From contig JAVGWX010000002.1 of assembly GCA_036924085.1 (NCBI GenBank), positions 46,246,666 to 46,310,665 of the forward strand: a DNA stretch of 64,000 nucleotides, written 5' to 3'. Origin of the DNA: Ariolimax columbianus (lineage: Eukaryota > Mollusca > Gastropoda > Stylommatophora > Arionidae). Made by a program: the position numbers and the translations under genes. The stretch's first letter is position 1; each line of letters begins with the position of its first letter. Of the stretch, positions 10,319 through 22,371 are shown one piece after another. The notes beneath the pieces are model-generated. The model saw nothing but the letters and a program-made list of their open reading frames with translations, ran no database searches and had not been told where the DNA came from.

Positions 10319-10320
<2 letters not shown>
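9800..10320. other. Unassigned
   Basis: No convincing coding frame, repeat family or regulatory element was recognised in this stretch. Confidence 0.4.

Positions 10321-10321
<1 letters not shown>

Positions 10322-10368
<47 letters not shown>
10322..10368. repeat. (CT)n(CA)n microsatellite
   Basis: Pure CT run followed by a CA run; the short open frame across it is low-complexity. Confidence 0.9.
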
Positions 10369-10888
10369 CCAACCCCACACACCACACATGAATATCGTTG
10401 CTACTTTGATTTCTCTAACTCCCAGTCGGGTACCAATTTTCAGAACTGGTCAAACTAGAACGTGCCGCGAGCATGTCACAAACTCAATGCTGCAAGAGAC
10501 ACGGATTATAATTATTCAATTAATTTAACTCAAAACATTACTATGCTAACGTATTCCTTTTGCTTTTCTGTTCTCAGACTCTCTCTCTCTCACTCTCTCA
10601 CTCCCTCCTCTCTCCCTCTCTTTTCCGTCGCGTACATTTATCAAAGCCGTTCGTATTTACATTATACTGATAAATGTGAAATCATTCATCTATCTTGGTA
10701 GCAATATAGACAATGTATGAGGTACAGACAGATAAATCAAATTAAGAATACAACAGTCGAGATGGGCTTTCATTGCTTTCAGAAATGTATAGAAATCAAA
10801 CGATATTATTTCCCAGAAAAATACAGATATTGAACTCCAATGTTAAAGTCCGTCAAATTGTATGGCTCTGTGACGTGAGAAGAGATAA

Positions 10889-13800
10889 CAAGAAGGTGTA
10901 AGCTTTCACCAGTAGATACAAGTGGGAGTCATTAATAAGCAATTGGGGAACAGAACTTAACCAAGTGTCAGTGGGACTTCAAGAAGGTTTAAGCTTTCAC
11001 CAGTAGATACAAGTGGGAGTCAGTAATAAGCAATTGGGGAACAGAACTTAACCAAGTGTCAGTGGGACTTCAAGACGGTTTAAGCTTTCACCAGTAGATA
11101 CAAGTGGGAGTCAGTAATAAGCAATTGGGGAACAGAACTTAACCAAGTGTCAGTGGGACTTCAAGACGGTTTAAGCTTTCACCAGTAGATACAAGTGGGA
11201 GTCAGTAATAAGCAATTGGGGAACAGAACTTAACCAAGTGTCAGTGGGACTTCAAGACGGTTTAAGCTTTCACCAGTAGATACAAGTGGGAGTCATTAAT
11301 AAGCAATTGGGGAACAGAACTTAACCAAGTGTCAGTGGGACTTCAAGACGGTTTAAGCTTTCACCAGTAGATACAAGTGGGAGTCATTAATAAGCAATTG
11401 GGGAACAGAACTTAACCAAGTGTCAGTGGGACTTCAAGAAGGTTTAAGCTTTCACCAGTAGATACAAGTGGGAGTCATTAATAAGCAATTGGGGAACAGA
11501 ACTTAACCAAGTGTCAGTGGGACTTCAAGAAGGTTTAAGCTTTCACCAGTAGATACAAGTGGGAGTCATTAATAAGCAATTGGGGAACAGAACTTAACCA
11601 AGTGTCAGTGGGACTTCAAGAAGGTTTAAGCTTTCACCAGTAGATACAAGTGGGAGTCATTAATAAGCAATTGGGGAACAGAACTTAACCAAGTGTCAGT
11701 GGGACTTCAAGAAGGTTTAAGCTTTCACCAGTAGATACAAGTGGGAGTCATTAATAAGCAATTGGGGAACAGAACTTAACCAAGTGTCAGTGGGACTTCA
11801 AGACGGTTTAAGCTTTCACCAGTAGATACAAGTGGGAGTCAGTAATAAGCAATTGGGGAACAGAACTTAACCAAGTGTCAGTGGGACTTCAAGACGGTTT
11901 AAGCTTTCACCAGTAGATACAAGTGGGAGTCATTAATAAGCAATTGGGGAACAGAACTTAACCAAGTGTCAGTGGGACTTCAAGACGGTTTAAGCTTTCA
12001 CCAGTAGATACAAGTGGGAGTCATTAATAAGCAATTGGGGAACAGAACTTAACCAAGTGTCAGTGGGACTTCAAGAAGGTTTAAGCTTTCACCAGTAGAT
12101 ACAAGTGGGAGTCATTAATAAGCAATTGGGGAACAGAACTTAACCAAGTGTCAGTGGGACTTCAAGAAGGTTTAAGCTTTCACCAGTAGATACAAGTGGG
12201 AGTCATTAATAAGCAATTGGGGAACAGAACTTAACCAAGTGTCAGTGGGACTTCAAGAAGGTTTAAGCTTTCACCAGTAGATACAAGTGGGAGTCATTAA
12301 TAAGCAATTGGGGAACAGAACTTAACCAAGTGTCAGTGGGACTTCAAGAAGGTTTAAGCTTTCACCAGTAGATACAAGTGGGAGTCATTAATAAGCAATT
12401 GGGGAACAGAACTTAACCAAGTGTCAGTGGGACTTCAAGAAGGTTTAAGCTTTCACCAGTAGATACAAGTGGGAGTCATTAATAAGCAATTGGGGAACAG
12501 AACTTAACCAAGTGTCAGTGGGACTTCAAGACGGTTTAAGCTTTCACCAGTAGATACAAGTGGGAGTCATTAATAAGCAATTGGGGAACAGAACTTAACC
12601 AAGTGTCAGTGGGACTTCAAGAAGGTTTAAGCTTTCACCAGTAGATACAAGTGGGAGTCATTAATAAGCGATTGGGGAACAGAACTTAACCAAGTGTCAG
12701 TGGGACTTCAAGAAGGTTTAAGCTTTCACCAGTAGATACAAGTGGGAGTCATTAATAAGCAATTGGGGAACAGAACTTAACCAAGTGTCAGTGGGACTTC
12801 AAGACGGTTTAAGCTTTCACCAGTAGATACAAGTGGGAGTCATTAATAAGCAATTGGGGAACAGAACTTAACCAAGTGTCAGTGGGACTTCAAGAAGGTT
12901 TAAGCTTTCACCAGTAGATACAAGTGGGAGTCATTAATAAGCAATTGGGGAACAGAACTTAACCAAGTGTCAGTGGGACTTCAAGAAGGTTTAAGCTTTC
13001 ACCAGTAGATACAAGTGGGAGTCATTAATAAGCAATTGGGGAACAGAACTTAACCAAGTGTCAGTGGGACTTCAAGAAGGTTTAAGCTTTCACCAGTAGA
13101 TACAAGTGGGAGTCATTAATAAGCAATTGGGGAACAGAACTTAACCAAGTGTCAGTGGGACTTCAAGAAGGTTTAAGCTTTCACCAGTAGATACAAGTGG
13201 GAGTCATTAATAAGCAATTGGGGAACAGAACTTAACCAAGTGTCAGTGGGACTTCAAGACGGTTTAAGCTTTCACCAGTAGATACAAGTGGGAGTCAGTA
13301 ATAAACAATTGGGGAACAGAACTTAACCAAGTGTCAGTGGGACTTCAAGAAGGTTTAAGCTTTCACCAGTAGATACAAGTGGGAGTCATTAATAAGCAAT
13401 TGGGGAACAGAACTTAACCAAGTGTCAGTGGGACTTAAGAAGGTTTAAGCTTTCACCAGTAGATACAAGTGGGAGTCATTAATAAGCAATTGGGGAACAG
13501 AACTTAACCAAGTGTCAGTGGGACTTCAAGACGGTTTAAGCTTTCACCAGTAGATACAAGTGGGAGTCAGTAATAAGCAATTGGGGAACAGAACTTAACC
13601 AAGTGTCAGTGGGACTTCAAGACGGTTTAAGCTTTCACCAGTAGATACAAGTGGGAGTCAGTAATAAGCAATTGGGGAACAGAACTTAACCAAGTGTCAG
13701 TGGGACTTCAAGAAGGTTTAAGCTTTCACCAGTAGATACAAGTGGGAGTCATTAATAAGCGATTGGGGAACAGAACTTAACCAAGTGTCAGTGGGACTTC

Positions 13801-14163
13801 AAGAAGGTTTAAGCTTTCACCAGTAGATACAAGTGGGAGTCAGTAATGAGCAATTGGGGAACAGAACTTAACCAAGTGTCAGTGGGACTTCAAGAAGGTT
13901 TAAGCTTTCACCAGTAGATACAAGTGGGAGTCATTAATAAGCAATTGGGGAACAGAACTTAACCAAGTGTCAGTGGGACTTCAAGACGGTTTAAGCTTTC
14001 ACCAGTAGATACAAGTGGGAGTCAGTAATAAGCAATTGGGGAACAGAACTTAACCAAGTGTCAGTGGGACTTCAAGAAGGTTTAAGCTTTCACCAGTAGA
14101 TACAAGTGGGAGTCATTAATAAGCAATTGGGGAACAGAACTTAACCAAGTGTCAGTGGGACTT
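10889..14163. repeat. 91-bp satellite array, 36 units, HindIII-type
   Basis: The 91-bp unit contains GTTTAAGCTTTCACCAGTAG and GGGGAACAGAACTTAACC, with one HindIII site (AAGCTT) per unit. The spacing is 91 bp throughout (for example 10986, 11077, 11168). Length divided by period gives almost exactly 36 units. Variation is nearly limited to two sites (CATTAAT/CAGTAAT and AAGAAGG/AAGACGG) plus rare private changes near 12670, 13305, 13437 (1-bp deletion), 13760 and 13847. This homogeneity implies recent expansion or gene conversion. There is no open frame. Confidence 0.97.
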
Positions 14164-14589
14164 GGTGTAAGGAGAAGGGTAGAGCACACATTACGGAAAA
14201 CAGCTGATAGCATTACAAGTCAGTCTCTGTTCTGGAATCACCATTACAAGAGAATTAGAGGCACACCTAAACACTAACGGTGAAGAGAGCGAGACACATA
14301 AAGGCAGCAGAGAAGGCATGGACAGAGTTTAAAATTATGGTACAGGATAACAAGACTCGACGAGTATGTGTAGAAGACCTATGCTCCGTAGGGAGCTGAA
14401 ATGTTTTGATTTATTGTTTTGATGGTAAATCACTTGAGTCCATATTTTTAACAATCTTGTTCTGTACTTTGTAGCGCCTGTGTGCAGAAATACTGTCCTT
14501 CTAAAGCCAAGCGCTGTAACCGCTAAATAGATGTTTTTCTGTGAATACATTGAAAAATGGTTTTTGTTTTATCTATGATTAAATGTATT
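14164..14589. other. Unassigned flank of the 91-bp satellite
   Basis: Single-copy-looking sequence directly right of the satellite. The short frames here show no recognisable domain. Confidence 0.4.
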
Positions 14590-15530
14590 ATAAGCCACGC
14601 GTGAAACACATTTCTTATTATAAGCCACGCGTGGACCACATTTTTTAAATATATAAATAAATATATTAAACGCAACGTGTGAACCACATTAAAAAACTAC
14701 ATAACTAAATGTATTATAAGCCACGTGTAAACCACATTTTTAATTATAACTAAATGTATCTAGGGCGATCTGGGAAACACGTTTATTTTTTATCTATAGA
14801 TAAATGTATTTTAAGACATCTGTGGGCCGTATTTATTCCCAATAGATAACTGTTTTTAAACTATCTTTGAGCCACATCTTTGATTTATAGATAAATATAT
14901 TTTATATATTCCGCGTGTCACATTATTCATTATTTTAAAATTATATTGGGCCACATCTTTTATATATATACATGAATATATTTTATATCTTCCGTGGGCA
15001 GTATTATTCATATATAAATAAATGTACTTTGTCTTCCGCGTGTCACATTATTCATCTATAAATAAATGTACTTTGTCTTCCCTGGGCCATATTATTAATA
15101 TATAGTTAAATGTACTATCTCTTCCGTGGGTCACACTATTATCTATAAATAAATGTACTTTGTCTTCCGCGGCCCACACTATTATCTATAAATAAATGTA
15201 CTTTGTCTTACATGGGCCACATCATTCATATATAAATAAATGTAATTTGTCTTCCGCGGCCCACACTATTATCTATAAATAAATGTAATTTGTCTTCTGT
15301 AGCCCATACTATTATCTATAAATAAATGTACTTTGTCTTCTGTAGCCCATACTATTATCTATAAATAAATGTACTTTGTCTTACATGGGCCACATCATTC
15401 ATATATAAATAAATGTACTTTGTCTTCCGTGGCCCACACTATTATCTATAAATAAATGTACTTTGTCTTCAGTGTGCCATATTGTTCATCTATGAATAAA
15501 TGTACTTTGTTTTCCCTGGGTCACATTACT
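14590..15530. repeat. AT-rich degenerate 43-47-bp tandem array
   Basis: Units combine ATCTATAAATAAATGTA with CTTTGTCTTCCGYGGCCCAC-like sequence. Units are most regular at 15130-15470 and decay toward 14590 (ATTATAAGCCACGCGTG units). No open frame spans it. Confidence 0.85.
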
Positions 15531-15801
15531 TGACGTCTTTTGTGGACCACATTTCGGGCGGCGTCGCTTGATCAGAATGATTGATTTATTCATACGAGTT
15601 TCCTTGTTGTGGTCGGGGTAGTCGCCGCCATCTGGGCCGGTCGGTGAGCTTAGATCAGCAACTGCCGAGGAATGCATCAGGTGGTGCGAGGTCAAGAGCG
15701 CGAAGCACAATCTCACAGACAAAAAAAGACAACGTGTTTACCTAGGCCTTTGTGTTGAAACGTGATCAGCCGCTGTTGTTTTCTCCTCTACGTGTTCGCA
15801 G

Positions 15802-16034
15802 TTTCTGACTTCTTTGTCCAGTCGGCAGATTTGCAAAATACATGTCAAATTGGTGATCTGATACTCGTTAGAAAGGGTTCAATGTTTCGCTATACTCATC
15901 GACTCTTACCTGGCTCAAACGGCTTTGTTGGCATGTTGGCAGGAATTGTGCTCATTGTCTTAGTATCACAACTGTTACGTGGAGATTACATAGCACGGTT
16001 GTGTGCGTTAGAATGTTCGATCGTATATGTTTAA
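15802..16034 (+). other. Candidate exon or small ORF with one hydrophobic segment
   Basis: A good 3' splice-site context (TTGTTTTCTCCTC...GTTCGCAG, ending 15801) precedes an open frame. The frame has a hydrophobic stretch (GFVGMLAGIVLIVLVSQLL) that could be a membrane helix, and ends at a stop at 16034. The only ATG upstream of the helix is internal (near 15881). There is no homologue I recognise and the length is within chance expectation, so this is a weak candidate. Confidence 0.18.
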
Positions 16035-16265
16035 TTTGATATACTTTCCGTTAAATGACGAGTGTTTTCTTAGAGGGTACACTGTGTGACAGAGATGAGG
16101 AGTACGGCCACCACTACACTGAAGTAATTTCGTAACAGATGAATCATAGTCTAGCATAAACCCTTGGAGTAGAAGACTCTCCAACGCATGTCATCACACA
16201 CTCCGCGATTTCCACAAACCAAACTCTGTTGGGTGTGAAGTAGCCGTTTTGGTTTGAAAGAATTC

Positions 16266-16272
16266 TATAAAA
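16266..16272 (+). promoter_or_regulatory. Possible TATA box (TATAAAA)
   Basis: TATAAAA lies 69 bp upstream of the ATG of the small ORF at 16341, which leaves room for a start site near 16297. There is no other core-promoter evidence. Confidence 0.25.
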
Positions 16273-16340
16273 GCAGTACCAAACCAATATATAATACAGG
16301 AAGCGAATAACTGTTTTGTCCTGTGGATCAGTAGAAGAAG

Positions 16341-16475
16341 ATGAAATCAGGTCTTTTCAGCCCTTTTCTTCACCTAGGTGTTATTTTTGTGTTGCTCTCG
16401 CGCCCTGATACAACCAATATATATATGTCTGTGATTAAAAGAGGCTACTTTTCGACAAAAACGGCTACACTTTAA
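16341..16475 (+). CDS. Possible small secreted peptide ORF (44 aa)
   Basis: The ORF has a basic N-terminus and hydrophobic core (MKSGLFSPFLHLGVIFVLLS) typical of a signal peptide and ends at TAA after 44 residues. It lies ~70 bp downstream of a TATAAAA. A second short candidate first exon follows at 16532-16562 (MDGMFILGVL, donor GTAAGC). No family is recognised. Short ORFs like this are common by chance, and the call rests only on the combination of TATA box and signal-like N-terminus. Confidence 0.18.
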   Translation: MKSGLFSPFLHLGVIFVLLSRPDTTNIYMSVIKRGYFSTKTATL

Positions 16476-16689
16476 CTCAACAACTGTGTACAGTGAAAGC
16501 AGGTGTGTTAAATACTACATGTATAATTTTCATGGACGGAATGTTTATCCTGGGAGTCCTAGGTAAGCAATACACCGTACTATAATAGTCAAATAACATT
16601 GTTGTTCTTTGTATGTATGGTTGATGTCAGCTCCCTTTGGTTATATGCACACTTGGATCAGCTTATGTGGTCCTCCGGGAGGGGGGGGG

Positions 16690-16970
16690 GTGAGTACGAC
16701 AAGAACAAGAATAGCACCACTCTCCGACAGAGAGCATGTCGTAAGAGATGATTGTGTGACATGTCATGACACCGGTCATGGTTAGGTGGTTTGAGCAACA
16801 TACATGGCGTCTAACAGTCTGACGGTCTGCTTTGCACAAGTGTTTGAGTCTACCAAGATGGACTCGCACATCGACTAACCACCCTCCGCAGCACTTGTCC
16901 CAACGCAGCTCACGACAAAGATGGGACATGCACAACGGTATCTACCCTAGTAGAAGTACAGATCGACCAA
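16690..16970 (+). repeat. Dispersed repeat DR-B, copy 1
   Basis: Shares GAGAGCATGTCGTAAGA, GGTTAGGTGGTTTG, GGCGTCTAAC, AAGATGGACTCGCACATCGA and GTAGAAGTACAGATCGAC blocks, in the same order, with 38190-38545 (+) and, in part, with 18640-19060 (-) and 55635-55862 (-). Confidence 0.75.
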
Positions 16971-17540
16971 CACTAATAATGATATGTTCACATGAGTGGT
17001 TACCTGAACATAGCACCAAACTGACCTTCCAAGTATGTCCTTAACGACTGTTAAAGAGGACTGTACGTGGGCTAGAAAATTCATCATGTAGAATGACCTA
17101 CACCCAAAACAACAATTGCGAGGAAGGTTCCTGCATGGCAGGTCAGCTGCATTAAAAAAAAAAATAATTATGTTACGTGTTTTTCTCACTAGTTTCTACT
17201 GGCGGAGGCGCGACTATTCCACCCCAGACTGTAGTCAATTGGGTGATATTAAGACGCATAAACCAGTGCTTGGATGCATGTGTGTATCTGTTTTACCTAA
17301 CCTAGTGTTTCCGTGATGTTCCTCCCGTCGTTCCTCGCCATTTGATGATCCTCTCGCGGGTAGTTGGTTGCTATTTTCATTTTTTCTTTTCCTTGCTTTA
17401 CCCTGTCGGTCTTCGGAAGCAAAATATGCACAACTGTTTTCCTGGGACCATTTTAGGAATGGGTATATTTATTTTCCTTCGTAATTGATCAGGACCCCTT
17501 ACATTTTTTTTTTGTTGGGTCCTGATTAAATATATCATCA

Positions 17541-18066
17541 TCATGTAGCATGTCCTTTGTAGAACGTCGCTCCCATCACAGTCTGTCTGAAAGAAACTCG
17601 TTCCATTGCCAAAACACCAGCTTCCGCCACTGTCATACTCAGGCACTCTTGGATATCTTTGTGCCATCGTCTCCTTGATCTACCCCTTCCTCTTTTGCCT
17701 GGCATCATACCTTCCATCACCGTCCTCTCAAGACCATTGTGTCTCTTGATGTGACCAAAGTATTTGCATTTTCTAGCCAAAATGGAATTGATAAACCAGT
17801 TCTCCTCTATGCTCAACTCTTGCCGAATGTCTACATTTGTTCTTTTCTCTGTCCAGGGTATTCTGAGGATCTTTCTGTAACATTTTGACTCGAAGGATTC
17901 GATTCTTTGTCAAGAAGTTTTGGTAATCGTCCATGCTTCACAGCCATAAGCTGCCACAGGAAAAACACAGGCTCTCAAGACTGTTACTTTTATCGTTTTG
18001 TTGGTGCCCTGCCATAATTTCTTCAGGCTGTTCAGTCTCTGCATTGCCATAGCTAGTCTTCTTATT
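17541..18066 (-). pseudogene. Non-LTR RT C-terminal pseudogene (RTE/CR1-like)
   Basis: On the minus strand two frames join across a lesion near 17900. The first carries AMQRLNSLKKLWQGTNK, VLRACVFPVAAYGCEAWTI and FESKCYRKILRIPWT-like sequence. The second reads SIEENWFINSILARKCKYFG, HIKRHNGLERTVMEGM and PGKRGRGRSRRRWHKDIQE. These are the standard blocks after the RT domain of endonuclease-RT retrotransposons. The catalytic RT part is absent, and at least one frameshift and a stop interrupt it. Its 3'-terminal sequence (GCATGTCCTTTGTAGAACG) recurs at 42737. Confidence 0.8.
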
Positions 18067-18639
18067 TAAATAGATATATATTATAATTTTTTTGTTCTTA
18101 ATTTAAAAAAAACCCCAAAAATATCAAATCATCATCATATATTTACAAAACATTGTGAAGACGCAATGTAGTGAGGAGGTTCAACAAGGCTGACTGAAAT
18201 GGGATGATTATGAAAGAGGATGGAATATATACTGGATACATAAGCATTAAGAGTACAACATTGAATAGATAAATGAAATGATTTGGGTTTTCCTTCTGTC
18301 GTGAGGCCCATCTGTGCTGACTACTTTCCGTCTGGTCGGTGTTCAAATTTTCATCACTGTTCTCACATATTTTTGAATCGTAGCCATGTTTTCTAACTTG
18401 TAAGCGATTTTCTGACTTTTCGTGGGCCACTTGTAGATACTCCACTGCACTTGTGCCCTGCAGCTCTCGCAGCTAATTATGTGTTGAATGTGTGGTAGGT
18501 TCAGGAATTAAATATCAAATAAATAAAATGATCAGCTGCAGAAGCCGTTTTATGCTTTATATGGAGTGGAAGGGATGATGAAGGTTTTTTATACTGGTTT
18601 AGAAGACTCTGCAGAGTCTGTATACAATTAGTTTCTTGG

Positions 18640-19060
18640 AGGGTGGTCACATGATGTGCGAACCCATCTTAATAGACTCAAACAATAGAGCGAAGTAGAC
18701 CCACAGCCAGTTAGGCGCCATATATATGCTGCTCTTAACAAACCACCTGGGTGGAAGGTACAAATAATTTAGAGTCGATTTTCTAACTTGAATTTCGTCC
18801 AGGCAGCGGCCGTTAAGCCTATTCTTTACGATTTCCAACTGCCAAGGGATTTTTAGCGTGTTCAACACTGAACACGGGAGTCCGATCTAGCTACCCAGAG
18901 ATAAGGGAAACTTTTACCAGAAGATCCACTTGAAAAAAAACCCGGTCTCCATCGGGATTCGAACCCGCGACATCCGGCACCCGATGCGAACACCTTACCT
19001 CGAGACCACTGATTCCCTCACCCGAGGCGAACGCCTTACCTCGAGACTACTGTCCCCCAA
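18640..19060 (-). repeat. tRNA-headed SINE-like repeat (DR-B body)
   Basis: Read on the minus strand it starts with a tRNA-like promoter: TGGTCTCGAGGTAAGG (A-box-like) and GCGGGTTCGAATCCC (B box), with a partial head duplication at 19020-19060. A body follows containing AGGTGGTTTGTTAAGAGCAG, GGCGCCTAAC and GTCTATTAAGATGG, shared with the other DR-B copies. The RNA polymerase III boxes support a SINE. A functional tRNA is unlikely because no complete cloverleaf with an acceptor stem was apparent. Confidence 0.65.
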
Positions 19061-19985
19061 AGGTAAAGAGGTAAAGGTGTTCTCTGTGAAACATAAAAGA
19101 GTTCCATATATTGGAGTCAAGTCAAACATATGCCCACTATACGCTATTATACATATTGTAAAATGTAACTACTGGTTTGGCAAATCTTTTCTTATCAAAC
19201 AAAAGTGCTACAGAAACCACACCTGATAGAGAGCATACATTTGTTGAGACAGTATCTCTGCATACATGTCAACTGCTGTTATATTTAATGTAAAATGTAA
19301 ATAATTGCAAAACGTTGTTTTACGTGGGCTAAGATGAAAGAAACTTACAACCAAAGTTTCGACCAGGGTGTCTTCATTGTTTGCCAGAAGTCAGTAGTCA
19401 CTACAGAATCTAACATCGGTCAGTTTTGTCTGTATTTAAATAATATAGGCAGACCATGCGATCGTAACTAGGTTGTCGATGTTGTATTTATGTTCACATA
19501 ATTGCGAGCATAAGAGCACGTCTAGATAACATATGGACAGTTGCGTAACTATGCTTGACTGTGTCCTTGTTGAAGTCAATTTTCTTTAGATAAAAGAGGG
19601 GCTCACATACAAATCACGTTCGAGCATGTACACTATTATTTATTATTTGCACCCACTGTAACTTAGGAATACATCGGGGAGACTGGCCTTGAACTCAATT
19701 TCCGCTTCACTTCGCCTTAACGACATTTCTAATAACTCTGGATCTCCAGTCGCCAGCCACTTCAATTGACCGGAACGGTAAGGCAAGGTACACATCAAGT
19801 CAATGGATTGTCTCCTGCTCCTCAGATGATCGACGCCTGTTTGAGCTTGAGATGTTTGCTTTTCTTAATGGGATGCCTCAAACATCATGGTTTGAATACA
19901 TTCTATACTTTTGCGTAGGCCCGTCTCATTCGCACCATTTTCATTACCATTTCTCTTTCAGTATATATCTCTGCATTATTATTAT
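19061..19985. other. Unassigned
   Basis: No recognisable gene or repeat. Open frames are short and show no domain. Confidence 0.4.
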
Positions 19986-19989
19986 TATT

Positions 19990-20350
19990 ACTACTTATTA
20001 ATTTGTGTACCTTCTTATGTACAGTGCCGGTATGCATGTGTGTGTAAATGTTTGTATGTGCGTGTCTGTGGTTGTTCCCATTCGTGTCTTTGTATATGTG
20101 CCTCTTGACATTTGGTTTTTATTGTGTGGGTGTAATTTGTTCATGTTTTTGTCTGCAGTCATAATGGCCATTTCTTGTTTGGTCCACTCTATTTCATAAC
20201 TGACATATCGTGTCTTAATCCTTTCTGTTACATTCAGGTATGGTGGCCAACTTAAACCACACTTTGTGTGTGAGAGTTATTAGTTGTTTTTGTCATTCTT
20301 TTGCCGTACCATAGGTGTAATTTTGCTTCCGCCATGGTACGGTCACTGAT
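19990..20350 (+). repeat. Dispersed repeat DR-D, copy 1
   Basis: Shares CCATTTCTTGTTTGGTCCAC, CATAACTGACATATCGTGTC and AACTTAAACC blocks with 63120-63440 (+), 61720-62050 (-) and 56430-56560 (-). Confidence 0.75.
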
Positions 20351-20570
20351 CCATTACGTATATATGTTAAAATGTATCGACTTGTCCAGTGTTATAGGTG
20401 ACTGACTAGCGGTTGGGTATATTATCTCTAGGGCAAGTGACTGCAGCTCACGGACACTGCCTAAATGTTTTCCGCGAAAGGGCTGTTTGTGACGGGGCAG
20501 TAATGAAAATGCAGTTCCAACCTGAGATCATGTTATAGAGGCGCCTGACGCAGGGGTCTTCATCGTGTCC

Positions 20571-20587
20571 CCCCCCCCCCCCCCCCC
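20571..20587. repeat. Poly-C run
   Basis: A run of about 17 C residues; possible slippage or assembly-sensitive site. Confidence 0.9.
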
Positions 20588-20627
20588 ATGCACCATTTCC
20601 ACCTAATCTTATTTTCCAGTAAGAGAC

Positions 20628-20890
20628 CCCGGGATCCTATCAAGGAGGTGTTTAGCTCTTCACTCTTAACAATTGTACTCATTAGAGGTGTTGTTTTGTC
20701 TCTTCTTACATTCCAGGACATAATAAAGAGAGCGTACCTGGGTTCTCTTCATCGTAGTGCACTGCACCTCTCAGAAGGAACACCATTACGGGGATTACAT
20801 TATCGATCCCCACTTCGTTGGCCACGCTGCAAGACAGTTAGTGTCCATGTGCATGGTGTAAACACGAGTTGAGTTTCTGGTCAGTATGTT
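20628..20890 (+). repeat. Dispersed repeat DR-A, diverged copy
   Basis: Keeps the ACGGGGATTACATTATCGAT and CTTCGTTGGCCACGCTGC blocks that correspond to TACGGGGATCACRTCGAT and TTCGTTAGCCAGGCTGCC in the better copies. Confidence 0.5.
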
Positions 20891-21294
20891 TCAGCGACTT
20901 TACATCCATTTTTTGTTGGTAACGACACGAAGTGGTGGTCGGCCTGAGACTCCCACCCGTGTCTGCCGACTGTCGTGTGTTTAGTATCTGTCGTTGACTG
21001 TTGGGTCACGTTCACTCGTCAAATAGATCAACGGGACTTTAATTTGTTTAAGGGGCTTTGTCAATGTTAGCTCTAGCTACTGGACGGCGAGGGTGGTAAA
21101 GATGAGGTATGGCGATAGAGAAAGGACACACTACAGACAGAGATGGCGAGGAGAAAGAAAGGAAAAGGCGAGAGATATATACGAGAATGTTAGATAAAGG
21201 AGAGATAAAATAGACAGAGAGATATGTGAGAGAGTGAGAGGTAAAGAGAGATGTAATGAGAGAGGAAACAAGAAGAGAAAGGAAACAGTGACGA

Positions 21295-21314
21295 GAAAGA
21301 TAGATAGAGGAGAG

Positions 21315-21350
<36 letters not shown>
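21295..21350. repeat. (AG)n microsatellite
   Basis: AG run ending a wider purine-rich region (21110-21350). Confidence 0.85.
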
Positions 21351-21353
<3 letters not shown>

Positions 21354-21429
21354 AGGAATAGAGTAGTCTATTTCAAAATCATGGATCAATACTGTTGATA
21401 GGAACAGGGGGGATAAACAGGGAGAGGGC

Positions 21430-22360
21430 AGAAATAATTTAGTCGAGTAGTAACAATAGTATCGATATATACTATTGATGGCTAGATGAACAAGGAAAGG
21501 GCAGATATATAGTAGTCGAATAGTAACAGTAGTATCGGTGTATAATATCGATAGGAACAGGGGAGAGGAACAGCGAAAGGGTAGAGATGTAGTTGTCGAG
21601 TAGTAACAGTAGTATCGATGTATAATATACTATTGATAGCTAGAGAAACAGGGAGAGGGTAGACATATACGAGGGGCGCTCCTAAAAATTCCTATTTTAT
21701 TCCACGAAAACCAGAACAAATTTTAAAAAATCACAATCACTCCATTTGATAGAGCCAATGTCTTGTTTTAAAAAAAAACTATTTTTCAATATCATCATCA
21801 CCCTTGGCTATAGGTTTTTCAAAAAAAAAATGAACAAGACCATACATGCCGCGCTCGTAACAATCTGCACCAGCGGGGGTAACCTACTGTTTCACAGCTG
21901 CTTTCGCGGCGTCGTTGCTAAGAAAATATTGCCCACGCAGTCTATCTTTCATTGGCCCGAATAGATGGAAGTAAGACGGCGCCAAATCCAGACTATACAG
22001 TGGGTGTGATAGGACAGTCCAGCCAAGACTGACAATGTGCTCAATGGTCTTCAAACTGGAATGGGGCCTGGCGTTATCATGTTGCAAAAGAAAAGTTGTC
22101 GTCTTCTCTGGTCAGACCCTTTAGCTTAGTCAGCATCTCAACGTAACGGTCAGAGTTGATGGTTTGTTTAGGTACCAGGAAATCAAAATGTTAAGATATT
22201 GGCGGGAAGGTTCAAACTATACTGCCATACTGCTAAAATCCACTTATGATGCCGTGGGACATCATAATAGAATAAGAGGCATTACTTTCGCAGCTGCCCT
22301 CGAAGTAGTCGAGTAGTAACAGTAGTATTGATATATTCTATTGATGGGGAAAGGGGAGAA
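21430..22360. repeat. ~75-80-bp degenerate tandem repeat, split by a mariner copy
   Basis: Units contain TAGTCGAGTAGTAACAGTAG, a TATCGATRTATA motif and a GGGAGAGGGTAGA-like part. Units occur at 21430-21668 and resume at 22302-22360, on the far side of the mariner remnant. Related sequence is seen at 22690-22790. Confidence 0.7.
21669..22301 (-). pseudogene. Mariner transposase pseudogene, C-terminal part
   Basis: The minus strand reads QHDNARPHSSLKTIEHI, then YSLDLAPSYFHLFGPMK and FLSNDAAKAAVKQ, the C-terminal catalytic region of SETMAR/mariner transposases. The first D of HDNARPH and the last D of YSxDLAPS are two of the three catalytic acidic residues. The left end CGAGGGGCGCTCCTAAAAAT is a typical mariner terminal repeat. 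The right end (reverse complement CGAGGGCAGCTGCGAAAG) is a plausible but divergent partner. The N-terminal half is missing and the rest is interrupted, so it is inactive. Confidence 0.8.
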
Positions 22361-22371
22361 ATATAGTTGTT

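Noticed and set aside
10889..14163. CRISPR-like repeat/spacer array
   Set aside because: The whole 91-bp unit is repeated with no variable spacers, and the context is eukaryotic.
18930..19060. Functional tRNA gene on the minus strand
   Set aside because: A and B boxes are present, but no complete cloverleaf is formed and the sequence continues into a repeated body, so it is a SINE head.
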